This document shows positions 20,932-31,642 of a DNA stretch of 64,000 bases, piece after piece; the first letter of the stretch is position 1, and each line of letters begins with the position of its first letter. Source of the DNA: Aphrocallistes beatrix (taxonomy: Eukaryota; Porifera; Hexactinellida; Sceptrulophora; Aphrocallistidae); NCBI GenBank assembly GCA_963281255.1, contig OY725497.1, forward strand, positions 2,852,001 to 2,916,000, read 5' to 3'. Below the pieces are notes generated by a model, which saw only the letters and a program-made list of their open reading frames with translations, did not search any database and was not told the DNA's origin. The translations under genes and the position numbers were made by a program.

Positions 20932-22266
20932 CTTAGGGCATTCAATTAGTTCGTAACCCTCGCTTTTACTTATATTGTTTAACTACATTTCTCCCCTATT
21001 TGCTTCCAATTACATAGCTTATATATTCTTCTAGTAGGAACCATTTAGTTTGATAGAATCGATTGATTATTTTCCAAGTTATGCTTTCCTAAAGATTGGC
21101 TATAGTAACCACAGAAGAATTTATGGCTTCAAAATCGAGCGAAATTTTACTAGAGCAGAGAGCCTACATCAAAATTCGCTCATTACTCAGCGATACTCCA
21201 AGGAATATCCACCAAGTTTTGGTTACCGTATTTGGGGAAGAGGCAAGTTCGGAATCGACGGTTAAGAAGTGGAGTCTTCGTTTTCGTGGAGGTAGGGAGT
21301 CGATTGAAGATGACCCTCGGATGGGACAACCCGTTACTGCTACTACCTCCAACAATATTGCTCTTGTAGCTGAAATGTGTGATTCTGATCCGCATTTTAC
21401 AGTGGAACAGTTAGCTGGCACCCTGGACTTGTAAACGGGAAGTGTTCATACTATTCTGACAAAGCATCTCGGTATGTCAAAGGTTTGTTCACGTTGGGTC
21501 CCACATTTCTTGACACAGGCTCAAAAGAAGAACCAATTGAGAATGGCCAAAAACTTGCTTGAAAAATATGAGCATTGCGATGAGAGGCGATTATCTGAAA
21601 TGTGTACCGGGGATGAAACTTGGATAAGATATTCAGAACCTCCACGCAAGCAACAGAATAAGGTATGGGTGGCAAAAGGGAGTGCTCCCCCAGGATTACC
21701 GAGACCCGATCGCTGGGCCCCCAAGGTTATGTACACGATATTTTTTGATGCGTATGGTCCAGTGTGCCAAATCTGTGCGCCAAAGGGGCAAACAATTACT
21801 GACAACTTCTACGCAACAATTGTTCTTCCTGAGATCCAAAAACATTATTTTAAGCGTCGACCAGCCACCGGACTCAAAGGAATCAAACTTTTGCACGATA
21901 ATGCCAGACCACACAAATCTAAGCAGGTGAAGGAAACAATTGCTTCTATGGGTCTTGAGGAGTTTGAACATCCACCATATAGTCCTGACCTAGCACCCTG
22001 CGACTTTTGGCTCTTCGATTGGCTCAAAAGACATAAAGCTGGATCAGTTTTTGAGGAAGATGTACAAATTGAAAGGGCAATTCGTCTGATTTCAGAGACA
22101 TCCCCCAAGAGGAGTATAAAAATACTTTTTTTAAGTGGATTGAACGTTTAAAGCTAGTAATTGAGCAGAAGGGAGACTACTTTGAACATTTAATGTAGTT
22201 TTTGATGTTTAGGTTTCCTAATAATAAAAATAATTGCAGGGTTACGAACTAATTGAATGCCCTAAG
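20932..22266 (+). mobile_element. Complete mariner element, 1335 bp
   Basis: The termini are perfect 29-bp inverted repeats beginning CTTAGGGCATTCAATTAGTT and are flanked by TA on both sides (20930-20931 and 22267-22268). Length and organisation are those of a full mariner with a single transposase gene. Identical ends imply a fairly recent insertion, while the transposase carries disabling changes. Confidence 0.95.
21123..22198 (+). pseudogene. Mariner transposase (D,D34D), disabled
   Basis: Starts at ATG 21123 (MASKSSEILLEQ). The N-terminal helix-turn-helix runs through RAYIKIRSLL and the second through ESTVKKWSLRFRGG. The catalytic aspartates are in TGDETWI, LLHDNARPH and YSPDLAPCDFW; the second and third are separated by exactly 34 residues, the mariner D,D34D signature. 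WVPHFLT (WVPHEL-type linker) is also present. Two lesions stop function: an in-frame TAA at 21432-21434 and a one-base frameshift near 22095, after which the expected C-terminal KWIERLKLVIE block reads in another frame and ends at TAG 22196-22198. Confidence 0.93.
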
Positions 22267-22268
22267 TA

Positions 22269-23001
22269 TATTATCACAATTGCGTCATTTTCTGACTGTT
22301 GTATATTCTAACATTATTTTTATTGGGGCGGCGCATTATGCACTTGCCCATAGCGGCATTTCATATATTAAATACGTTCATCCGCATGCTTAGCTTAAAT
22401 TAAACATATGAATATCTGCAATTCACTGCGTATATGTATGTATGTATGAGAAGTTTAGAACAGAGACGCATCGCCATGGGAGAGGACTCAGAGGAGGGTG
22501 TCGTAAAAGGAGGACAATGCCACTCCCTGGAAATTTTTAAATTCCCCCTGTTATTAATTTCATAAATGTCTTTTACTCGTAATTGATCTATGAGAATAAG
22601 GTTTTGTCTAGGTCAGATATATGCGATTCATCCCTCCCATCCTCGGTTTAATGCTGCTTCAAAATCTATCAATTCAGTTTCCTGTGTTTCTTACCCTATC
22701 AGGATTTAATCAACTACGTTCTGTGACAAATATTGCATTTATATACATAGACTAAATCAGAAGAATTTGACATTATGTAACAACAATGTTGTCAGCTTTC
22801 AGGGCTTACAACGCATCCCCAGGTCCGACTTAAAGCATCCTCATACTCCCAGCTTGGTGTTGTGTTCCGTCATAGGATTTATTTCGATGTGTTCCTCTCC
22901 CTGGTTAATCATTCTGCTCCCGCTTGAGGAAATTCTTAGAACAGATTGAGTTTACCACGTTCGAAAACGAAATAAGATCGCCAAAGAAGGAAGATAAAAG
23001 T
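22269..23001. other. Intergenic, no supported gene
   Basis: A 42-codon frame starting near 22433 has coding-like composition (MRSLEQRRIAMGEDSEE) but no context or homology. Otherwise nothing. Confidence 0.35.
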
Positions 23002-23410
23002 AGGGAATGAAAGGTTTACAAACGGACTGAATAAACGCAATTCAGTTCCTATCAAATTGATGCACGTTCGGTTCGTTCACGTTCACTTCAACTCCACTAG
23101 CGTTCAGTTCAGTTCGTTCATCTCTAGACTGTGTCGTCCCGCCCGCGCGAAGATGTCGGAAGATCTTCGTGGTTATTAAGTGCAACAAGCAGACATGAGT
23201 CCACGAGGGATGTCTGGAATTAGCACCCTTAAAGATCTATTTCTATATTATGAATAAATATTTATCATTATTCAGTTCAGTTCGTTCAGTTCACGTTCAA
23301 CTGCCGTTCGACAACCGCTGGCGTTCGTTCAGTTCGTTCAGTGTAAATCCATTAAGAGTTTTGCGTTCAGTTCGAGTTTAATAAGTTCTTCGTGAACCTT
23401 TCATTCCCTG
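23002..23410. mobile_element. MITE with AGGGAATGAAAGGTT termini (family D), insertion inside
   Basis: Ends AGGGAATGAAAGGTT and AACCTTTCATTCCCT match family D at 12699-12876. The interior is full of GTTCAGTTCGTTCA-type repeats on both flanks of an unrelated GC-richer stretch (about 23125-23265), suggesting a secondary insertion. Confidence 0.7.
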
Positions 23411-24500
23411 GATACAAGGTAGTGATATTATTTCAGTTCACTACATTTTCCGTATCCCAGAAAGAAAGAAAGTCGGCACCAATGAAACAATGCAACATCT
23501 GCAAATTGTGGCACCTTTATCCCCAACTCCCCGAAGAAAAAAATTTTTCTCAAAATCTGGGAGGGAGAATTCGAATGCACTGAACTCATGGGAGTTGAAT
23601 GTGGATCAGTGGACATATTTATAGTACATACTTAAGTATAATTTGTTTGCTCGTCCCAATGCAGCATCAAACTAATCTCTAAGTGTGTAAGGGTTCAATT
23701 TTTTTCAGAGCTATCAGAATTGATAGGTTGCGCCTAATGTGAAACATAGGATATCCCAGGCTTATCCCATCCCCGTCCCTTCTAGGTTTTAGTTGCAACC
23801 AATTTTCAGATATCCTGCAATAAACAGCATCTAAGAGGCAATCAGTGCATGCGCTAAGGTTTTTTAATGGATCTGGAAAATACTCAAATTGACAACAGCA
23901 TAGAAAAATAGAATAAGTCAATGATGGTGAGGAGAAAAGATAATACAATTCTCCTCAAAATGATTAGAAAAATGATGGGTATAAAAAAGGTTCACAATCT
24001 CCCAACCGATCATTCAAAAAAGGATTCGACTTCATTCCATCGTCAAAATAGCATCGCGATCGTGATCAAGCGGTCAATGATCGCGTGATCCTAATGCCCT
24101 ACATATTATTAGTAGAGCCAGGGCCTCACCAACTCTACTTGAGCCTACCTCATCTATAACCAGTGCCGTCGGAAGCTCCTCAAATTGTTGCTGCCATGGC
24201 CGCCTTGCCTACCCATTAACCTCCCCCAGCCCAGCCGCACCTCTGCTTACCTACTAGCCATCCCAGGCCTAGCCGCAAACCTTCCCAGGACTACTAACTA
24301 ACCTCCCAAGCCTACTCATCAGATGCTTCATCAAAAGTGGGGCGGCCATGGCCGCCCCACTTTTACGTTTAATTTGTCCCAGGACCTTGCTAACTTTATA
24401 TATGTCCTTTTTTATTCCAAAATTTCTTTTATTATTACTTAATTTCATTCTCGCAATTCGCATGCGATATCCGCATGCGGATAAGCCTTATCCGCATTAG
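23411..24500. other. Intergenic with GATC-rich and GGCC-rich repeat pieces
   Basis: No gene. 23960-24102 resembles the GATC-rich element at 9216-9775. 24110-24370 is C/T-rich with a GTGGGGCGGCCATGGCCGCCC palindrome at about 24335. Confidence 0.4.
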
Positions 24501-25070
24501 GCATTAGGATCTTTCGATCCATGATCGAAAGATCCGGATCGGCGATCGCGATCCTTTTTTTGAGGATCGAGATCGGATCAACGAACCTTTTTAAAAGTAG
24601 GATCGAGATCTGGATCGGATCGAAACTTTTACTAAATTCGATCCGATCCTTTTTCTTTTTAATCCCCAAGTTGGAGGTGAAAGTTTTGACATTTATGTTG
24701 ATTAAATATATTTTTTTAATGTGTTTTATGGTTTGAATACTAACTTAAGCTTTAAGTACCCCCCAGGCTGCCGCAGACGGACATTGCACGCTGTCCATGC
24801 CATAAGGCATCTCCTTCCAGGAGCTGTACTAAAAATGATAGTCCTCTGACTATTATTGAAAGGATCTTTTTGGGGATCGTGATCGGATCAAAGATCCTTT
24901 TATAAAATTAGGATCGTGATCGGATCGAAGATCCTTTTATAAGTTAGGATCGTGATCGGATCAAAGATCCTTTTATAAAATTAGGATCGTGATCGGATCG
25001 AAGATCCTTTTATAAGTTAGGATCGGGATCTGGATCTAGATCCTTTTTATGAGGATCGACTAATACCCTA
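24501..25070. repeat. GATC-rich region with 36-37-bp tandem repeat
   Basis: From about 24872 to 25060 a unit GGATCGTGATCGGATC(A/G)AA followed by GATCCTTTTATAA and a short AT tail repeats about five times at 36-37 bases, alternating A and G at the variable position. The surrounding 24505-24660 is also dense in GATC/GATCC. CCGCATGCGGAT palindromes flank both sides (24470-24490, 25070-25100). Confidence 0.85.
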
Positions 25071-25553
25071 ATCCGCATGCGAATGAACCTTATCCGCATG
25101 CGGATGAACGTTTTTAATAGATCCGGCATTTACCTAGCTAGGCCACTGTATCCAGGATCGTAACTACAAGGTTTGACTGGATCGGCTACGGCTCAACTCC
25201 CAGTTTAGTGAGACTGTAAACAATAAATATTATGTATAAATAGCTTTACAGCGCCGGCGCCACGGTTTTAGAAATGGTCCGGTTTGGTCCGATTGGACCA
25301 CTTTTGAAAAGTGGTCCGGCCCACCTTTATCAAAGTAAATTATTCTACATCTTTCTATTGAGAATTTTGGGTGACATTTACGCAGGGATACTATAGCACC
25401 TCTGGATCTGGGTTCATATTCGGGTTTGGTCTGATCAGATTTTGAAAAAGGCGCCAGGTTACAATTTCCAGTTACATAAGTATAATCAATACGGATGTCA
25501 TTGCTATGAATTGAGACAGTGATTTGTGAGCTGACTATGGGTAGTAAACTGGT

Positions 25554-26042
25554 CAGGGGTGTAGTACAGGGGGAGCGGTGCCCCCTTACTAATTTTTCAA
25601 GGGGGAGCGGCGTTCCGCCACTAATTTTCAAAGAGATAGCGCGTTTAACATTTTCCTTGACGGATTGGTACATCATATTTTTAATGATTGTAAATTCTCT
25701 ATTCTCTTGAGTTGTCTTATTCCTTCGCAATATTATGTAGGAGCGGCGATCGCAAAACCTTTTGTGAACAACTGCTTTCATAGGCGTGACCCCAGGGGTG
25801 GCAGGGGTAGCGTGCCACCCCAGACCTAAATGTTATGTTGACTTGGGGTGGCATGCCACATTAGTTTGATATATGTTTACAAATCTCTCCACCCCAGCTA
25901 ATCATGAAAAAATCAAAATAGTTACGCCCATGACTGCTTTCTCAAACTTTGAATTCCAATTAGCTATTATGTCCGACCAACATTTTGGCGTAAATACTAT
26001 TTTACAGGCGCTCCCACTTTAATTTTGAGCACTACACCACTG
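25554..26042. mobile_element. hAT-type MITE with perfect 8-bp target duplication
   Basis: Ends CAGGGGTGTAGTAC and GTACTACACCACTG-like (the actual right end is GCACTACACCACTG) are inverted. The 8 bases AAACTGGT occur exactly on both sides (25546-25553 and 26043-26050), the hallmark of hAT insertion. It contains a second MITE at 25779-25932. Long minus-strand frames across it are not genes. Confidence 0.9.
25779..25932. mobile_element. Nested hAT-type MITE, 154 bp, perfect 8-bp target duplication
   Basis: Begins CATAGGCGTGAC and ends GTTACGCCCATG. ACTGCTTT occurs on both sides (25771-25778 and 25933-25940). It sits entirely within the 25554-26042 MITE, so it is the younger insertion. Its terminus resembles that of the MITE at 56314-56579. 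Confidence 0.9.
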
Positions 26043-26167
26043 AAACTGGTTTATTGTAGGGTAGGTAGAAATCTGAATTATCAAAATATTTACTATGCAA
26101 CATTATACAGTAGACTAAATAGATTTTAACAACATTAATTCTAATCTTCATTATTGAATATAATAAA

Positions 26168-26992
26168 TTAGTCAAAATTAATACTCTGAGTAAGATTCTC
26201 AGCTTTGCATTCCGTAGCTTCTTCCCTGCTGTTCGTTAGGATAACACACCCTTGCTTGACTCCCCAATACCAGAGCGACTGTTTGGACCTGAAAGCAAAG
26301 TACCAACTCCGACTCTTCCTACCTTTTTCTTTTATGAAAACATTTTTCGGGGCTAGAGCTTCAAGGTATGGTTTTATAAGCTCCTGTAGCTGCGTACTTT
26401 CTTGCTGACTATTAATTGCCTGTGTAATATCTAATGATTCCAAATGTATTTTATTATTAACCATTACTGGAGAAAATAATTTAATGAAACTATTCTCTTT
26501 GTTGGAGGTAACATAGAACAACCTTATCTCAGTCTCTTTGTTCGTTCCAGGTGTCTCGAGGTAGTAACCTACTTCGCTCGTGTTAAGAAAGGTTGTGGCA
26601 ATTAGAGAGTCCCACTTATTAGTATCAATCATGGCATAACTCTTCTGTTCATATGTTTTCTTCACTTCATCTTCATTTACCGGTTCTAATTCATTTTCTG
26701 GCATACCTTGGGTAATAAAAGAATATTTCGTAAATGGATAGACGAGCGTTTCCTCCGGCAGATGTGATTTCAAGACAGAAAGTATCTCGGCATGGCCATC
26801 CCACTGAATATGTTCGCTATTCTCGGGATTGATAGACAAATGAGTAAATACTTGATTGAGATTATTTGGGTGGATGCCTCCACCTAAAATACTTAATCGT
26901 GGATCAAAAACTGACTCCCTTTGTTCGTGGGCCATTCGTTCATGGACCATCACCGGCCTTTTCGGACGATTGGTAGACTTAATGCAACCCAT
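26168..26992 (-). CDS. Orphan protein with predicted N-myristoyl/palmitoyl anchor
   Basis: Single-exon 274-residue frame from an ATG at 26992. I do not recognise the body. The N-terminus MGCIKSTNRPKR matches the dual-acylation signal of Src-family kinases: Gly2 for N-myristoylation, Cys3 for palmitoylation, Ser6, then a basic patch. Membrane anchoring on the cytosolic side is therefore likely. There is no kinase, SH2 or SH3 domain. The rest is soluble, with no transmembrane segment, and has an alpha/beta look: QWDGHAEILSVLKSHLP, KWDSLIATTFLN, an RLFYVTSNKEN strand region, and a Trp-rich C-terminal block (RSWYFAFRSKQSLWYWGVKQG). Several HLS/NPEN turns could belong to a PH-like or other scaffold, which is speculation. 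Confidence 0.7.
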   Translation of the reverse strand: MGCIKSTNRPKRPVMVHERMAHEQRESVFDPRLSILGGGIHPNNLNQVFTHLSINPENSEHIQWDGHAEILSVLKSHLPEETLVYPFTKYSFITQGMPENELEPVNEDEVKKTYEQKSYAMIDTNKWDSLIATTFLNTSEVGYYLETPGTNKETEIRLFYVTSNKENSFIKLFSPVMVNNKIHLESLDITQAINSQQESTQLQELIKPYLEALAPKNVFIKEKGRKSRSWYFAFRSKQSLWYWGVKQGCVILTNSREEATECKAENLTQSINFD

Positions 26993-27708
26993 TCCTAGAC
27001 TGATTACTTGAACAATTTACTCAGTCCTTCAGCAACTTATAGCCAATTAATGGTGATAACAGTATGCCTATTTCATTATCATATTACCCATCCGTTGAGT
27101 ATAATAATTTAATACTCCCCCTATAAGCTCATCTTAAAAGATCTGTCCAAGGAAGTCATAATATTACTTCGTAATTATATATTGGGTAACAAATAATTTT
27201 AGGGAAATATTCTTATTTGCTTATCTGTAAGAGCTCAGCGCCTCAGCTCTAACATTTACGTATAATTAGATTAAGTTTCATGTTCAGCTCATATAGAACA
27301 AAGTATCTCAATCTTAGTTGGTAACGGAATGAATTCAGAACAATTTTTATTATTTCTGAGTTTAATAAATATTTAGAAAATACAACAGTATTCCTCCGTC
27401 ATTCTTATATGCAACTACCATGATGGAGTCCCACAAACCCGCCGCGATACCAAGGGAAGGATATCTCAATACAAAAACTACATGTGGATTGTGTCATAGC
27501 ATATCTGCATATAAAGACAGAGACAGATTGCTGTATATTCTAGATATTTCATTTCTGTCCAGATATGAATTCAATCATTCAAAAAAAGCAGCGACGTTTT
27601 ACTTGCCTTAATTTTTTTCCCGAAAATAAAAAAAATTAAAGCTACAAGTGAAAAATTAATCATGAATTATTCATTATTCAAGAAATTAACTTAGATATAA
27701 AGTAACAA
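26993..27708. other. Intergenic, no supported gene
   Basis: Spacer between two minus-strand genes. A 63-codon ATG frame at 27420-27611 (plus) has a good start context but no motif beyond one CxxC, and is not called. Confidence 0.4.
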
Positions 27709-29499
27709 TTAAATAAACAATTTAGAAATCTCATTAATAAGCTCCTCATGAACCTCAATATCGATTCCATCGACACTCAAACCCAATTCTTTCTTCATTC
27801 CGTCACGAATGCCTAACTCAGACATGAGAGTTAGTAGTTCTCTCTGTTCCTGTTTTGAAAACAGAGCAGTTTTATCAGCTTCACATGTTTGAAACCCAAT
27901 CCCATGCATAGCATATCTCCTGTGCATCTCACACGTTCTAGCAGCTAGCACTGCTGCAGCCAGCGCGTATCCTCCCCAGTTGGAGACGCCAGCACAAATC
28001 AGGAAATCAGCTGACACAGCACAGCCTATTAACTCTCCGAGGTTTATATGTTTTATCACTTTATCCGACACCTTCCCCATTCCCCACTCATTCCCACCAT
28101 CTCCTATTCCAATGGAATGTTTGAACAACTTCTTATCACCCAATTCTGTGACCAGAGGAGTGCACAGTTTAGAAATATTATGTCCACGCATTGTGTAGTA
28201 ATTCCCATCTAAGGCAGGACCTGAGTGCTCAATTGTGAGTAGACAGTCGAACATTGCAGCTGAGTTGGATGGTAGTGCCATTAAATCGGTTTCTAAAGTG
28301 GAGAGAGACCTCAGTTGTATAAACTTGCCCCAGTCAAACAATGACAAACACTTGCGTAGAATAGTTTCCATCTGTTCTCCACCATACAGGAGAGTAACTC
28401 TCTTCCCAAGACGAGTCATTATCTTAGCAACAGACATCACACCTGGAATGCCGTCTGTTTCGAAGGGTACATCAAACTCGTAATTACAAGGAAACTCGCT
28501 GACAATAGCAACCGATTCGGCGTGCGACAATGTAAGAGAGGCTGCGGCGAGATCATTTGGTACTATTAAATTTTCTATTCCACGTTTACCAGGGTCCTCT
28601 CCAACCAATCTCTCTAGACGACTGATCAGATCTCGAGCAGCTAGAGACAGAAAGGAGACGAACATGTCAGAACCTTCTCTCAACACGAACATCTCGCTCT
28701 TAGTTGACTTCTCAGCTACTACTTCTGCATCGCATATGAACATATTTCCGGGAGAATGTGTGTAAACTCTTTCAAGCTTGGCAGACAGTAGAACCTGCTG
28801 TGGAGTCACACCACATCCCCAGAAAACAGGGACATCTCCCTCCTGAGGAAGTGCATACTCGCCATAATCGGGTTGTGTGAGGTCATGAATGCCGATTCGA
28901 TGAGGCTCTCCTATCCAGACTGGAGCCCCGTGGTCGCTGGGGTGTTCGCTACAAACATCATGCACAACCTTTAACATGCCATGAGGAATATAACGCATTG
29001 AAACGATCATGTTTCCAATGAATGGAGGGTTGGGTATGCAAGGCAAGTTGGTTATGTACATGGCAATATTCTTATTCTGCTCAACATGCCTCATGGGTAC
29101 TTCAGCTTGTGACAGCCCGTATTCGAAAGAGAAGGAACAGCCAATATAGAAAGTTACGTAATCTTTGAGGTTAATATCCACTAGCGAATTGACTTCACGA
29201 GATACGACTCCTTTCTCTATGACACAATATTTAACAAGATCTGTTCTAATATCTGTGTCAGTGTGGCAAAGATGTCCAGCTGAAAACTCATTAGGTGCAG
29301 AAATATAATGGACAGGACATGGTACAGGGTTGTCTTTACAGAATTTTTCCAATCTAGCTGCATTTAATTTCTCTATTACAACAATGTTCATTTGTAAATG
29401 TTTCGGACACTGACCAGATGTATTGCCGGTGAACTTTTTGGATCGAATCAGATTGCGAATTTGGGATGGACTCATTAGGGATTTTCCTGCTGAAGACAT
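27709..29499 (-). CDS. DGLUCY: D-glutamate cyclase
   Basis: Converts D-glutamate to 5-oxo-D-proline. The 596-residue single-exon frame is close to the length of vertebrate DGLUCY (about 616) and has both halves of the family. The N-terminal DUF1445 half starts SPSQIRNLIRSKKFTGNTSG and includes CKDNPVPCPV, the FYIGCSFSFE block, a GN.IVSMR..P block, and the PVFWGCGVTPQ and TH.PG.MF.CD motifs. The C-terminal DUF4392 half includes a SEFPCN-type block, DGNYYTMRGHNIS and the diagnostic IGIGDGGNEWGMGKV, followed by CAVSADFLICAGVSNWGGYA. The start is the ATG at 29499; a second Met eight residues later is possible. The mammalian enzyme is mitochondrial, and the short basic N-terminus here is only weakly consistent with that. 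A Helitron-like element begins about 70 bases upstream. Confidence 0.95.
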   Translation of the reverse strand: MSSAGKSLMSPSQIRNLIRSKKFTGNTSGQCPKHLQMNIVVIEKLNAARLEKFCKDNPVPCPVHYISAPNEFSAGHLCHTDTDIRTDLVKYCVIEKGVVSREVNSLVDINLKDYVTFYIGCSFSFEYGLSQAEVPMRHVEQNKNIAMYITNLPCIPNPPFIGNMIVSMRYIPHGMLKVVHDVCSEHPSDHGAPVWIGEPHRIGIHDLTQPDYGEYALPQEGDVPVFWGCGVTPQQVLLSAKLERVYTHSPGNMFICDAEVVAEKSTKSEMFVLREGSDMFVSFLSLAARDLISRLERLVGEDPGKRGIENLIVPNDLAAASLTLSHAESVAIVSEFPCNYEFDVPFETDGIPGVMSVAKIMTRLGKRVTLLYGGEQMETILRKCLSLFDWGKFIQLRSLSTLETDLMALPSNSAAMFDCLLTIEHSGPALDGNYYTMRGHNISKLCTPLVTELGDKKLFKHSIGIGDGGNEWGMGKVSDKVIKHINLGELIGCAVSADFLICAGVSNWGGYALAAAVLAARTCEMHRRYAMHGIGFQTCEADKTALFSKQEQRELLTLMSELGIRDGMKKELGLSVDGIDIEVHEELINEISKLFI

Positions 29500-29570
29500 T
29501 GGATAGTTTCAAGTCGAATATATCTAGATCTGATCTAGGTATGAAAATATATCTCAGTTTATGTTAACAA

Positions 29571-29960
29571 GCCCGCTTCGCTTGCTTGCGCTGCGCTACT
29601 TGCGGACACTTTGTGTCCGCAGAGTCTACCTGCGGGCGCCTGGAGTTACTCAATCTAGCCTATCTTTGGAATTTGTTTACTTTATATAAATATAGTAAAC
29701 AAAAGTTAACAAATAATTTATCACATAGATTCGAAAAGACGATATTCAAACTCTACACCACTGAAAACCCCATGTCAACCAACCGTTGGGAGCTAGTCTC
29801 TAGCGTATTTTTCAAAATTCATCAAATGGTGTTAAAATATGCATATAAAGGTGTGAAAATATACACAAAACATTTTTTATTGCTATACACTATAATATAA
29901 TTGAGACATCTACAAGTATATAAGCTATTGCTTTGAAGTATTAATAACAACAAGTGCGCT
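29571..29960 (-). mobile_element. Helitron-like element (family A2), minus
   Basis: Opens on the plus strand with the complement of the family 3' end (AAGCCCGCTTCGCTTGCTTG, then the GCGGACAC block), followed by one unit related to the 141-bp repeat at 14697-15240 (complement of TTGACATGGGGTTTT near 29767) and the TTTTCACACC-type region. Another 3'-end-like sequence (CGCTTCGCTTGCTTGCGCTG) starts near 29957, so two insertions abut. Confidence 0.6.
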
Positions 29961-30000
29961 TCGCTTGCTTGCGCTGCGGGCTGGCGCGGCTGGCGGACTT

Positions 30001-30714
30001 ATACTCAAACGATCTTAGTTATTATGGTCCTTAGAGATTGGAATTCGAATATTTTCAATGATTTTAAAAGATTTTTCGATTCTAAGACTTAGAAATGTGT
30101 TTTGTATGGCGAGTTTGAAGAAAAAAAAATGCGTCCTGGTATGCAGCGAAAATCGCGAATCAGGGCCCACTGCTTCTGTAAAAAATGTCTTCATAATCGA
30201 TGTTCCATGACGATTTAGCACCAGATACCTTTCATTCGCCATAGAAATATTTCATAAATCCACTGAATTGATTATCAGAAACGAGAAAAAGTTATTCATT
30301 CGCAGTTCAAATTAGGTACATTTTGCAAAATTCCCCAAAATTGCACTTTTTTTCACATCACAAAAAAATCTGATCCAATTGGTCCTCAAAATGCACTGAT
30401 CTGAACATCCTATATTTCTACAAATTGAGAGGAAAATGTGTGAGCTAATTTTTCCTAGAATTTGAAGACTCTTTGAAGATAACTTGAAAAGCAGTGGACC
30501 CTGATTCACGATTTTTGCTCCGTGCCAGGACACATTTTATTTTCTTCAAACTCACCATACAAAACACATTTCTAAGTCTTAGAATCGAAAAATCTTTTAA
30601 AATCATTGAAAATATTCGAATTACAATCTCTAAGGATCATAATAACTAAGATCGTTTGAGTATAATAAATTTTATACCTAATGAAGCTTGTAACAGAACT
30701 TAATTGTCACCCTG
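30001..30714. mobile_element. CAGGGTGG palindromic MITE (family B), left end lost
   Basis: Same arms as 4206-4976: ATACTCAAACGATCTTAGTT at the left and its complement at the right, then CACCCTG followed by TA. The left terminus is replaced by Helitron-like 3' sequence, showing the order of insertion or a deletion. Confidence 0.75.
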
Positions 30715-31344
30715 TATAAGGTAGATAATATCTCTAAATACGTCTGTCTTACCAATGGGGGATTAACCAAGGGGCACGTGGGGCACTTGCCCCACGTGCC
30801 CCCACTAAAGTCCTCAAACGCAAAATTTATTTGAAATATAGCTAATTTAGTTTGAGTTATCTATTATAATATACGCACTTGAAATTCATGTAACATCACC
30901 TTTCGAGATTTTCTTAGTGCGAAATCTTAGACGATTGATGTGAAATCAATTTTCCGAACAACCTCACAATCGATTGGCATAAGTGAAAGGCAATTCATTC
31001 GATTCTGCCCCATGGCCGAACGTAGTTCATGCTTAATTCTTTTTTAGCTGTGAGAACGTACGCTCTCCACTGCAATTACTGACCATTAAGCATACTGACT
31101 AAGGGCGACTTCAATATTTGGAAATGTGGAATCTGAATCTTGTTCAATAAGTAAATTATACATGTTGACTTATTTGCTAACATTTCTCTAAAATATGATA
31201 TCCCTAAATTGTACTCCCAGTACCCACTATATGTAACATCTATCATTTTCCATATGCAACGGATGTTTCGTTAGCAGTGGTGAAGAGGCCCCTCAATTCT
31301 AGCTGCCCCAGGGCCCCATGATCCTTGAATCCGCCCCCTGTGTC
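30715..31344. other. Intergenic; short GGGGCAC hairpin
   Basis: No gene. At 30773-30808 GGGGCACGTGGGGCAC / GTGCCCCAC(GTGCCCCC) forms a strong hairpin, probably a MITE end. Confidence 0.4.
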
Positions 31345-31627
31345 TTACTGTTATAATCGATATCACTCGGAAAATCACAAAATTTGTCAAAAAATTTTTT
31401 GATGCGTAATAATGACGTCATAACAGAGTGATGAGTCATCATTACGCATCAAAAATTGACAAATTGTCAAATTTTTCGAGTGATATCGATTTTAACAGTA
31501 ATACATTCATATTTAGAGATGCTATCTCCCTTTAATTAATCAATGTGAGCCCAGGCGCCCAAAGGGCGCCTCCGGCGGATACAAAGTGTCCGCCAGCCGC
31601 GCAGCGCAAGCAAGCGAAGCGCGCTTG
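31345..31627 (+). mobile_element. Helitron-like 3' half (family A), self-inverted
   Basis: The terminal part is intact: GGGCGCCTCCGGCGG, GTGTCCGCC, GCGCAGCGCAAGCAAGCGAA and terminal CTTG before T. The upstream segment is a fold-back: the CTGTTATAATCGATATCAC and TGACGTCATAAC blocks occur once in each direction. Confidence 0.7.
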
Positions 31628-31642
31628 TATATATAAATATCA

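Noticed and set aside
25230..25781. Minus-strand 183-codon open frame
   Set aside because: It lies across two nested hAT-type MITEs and a GGTCCG-rich repeat, shows no domain, and its composition follows the repeats.
27420..27611. 63-codon plus-strand ATG frame with good start context
   Set aside because: Only one CxxC, no homology recognised, no splice site or poly(A) support.
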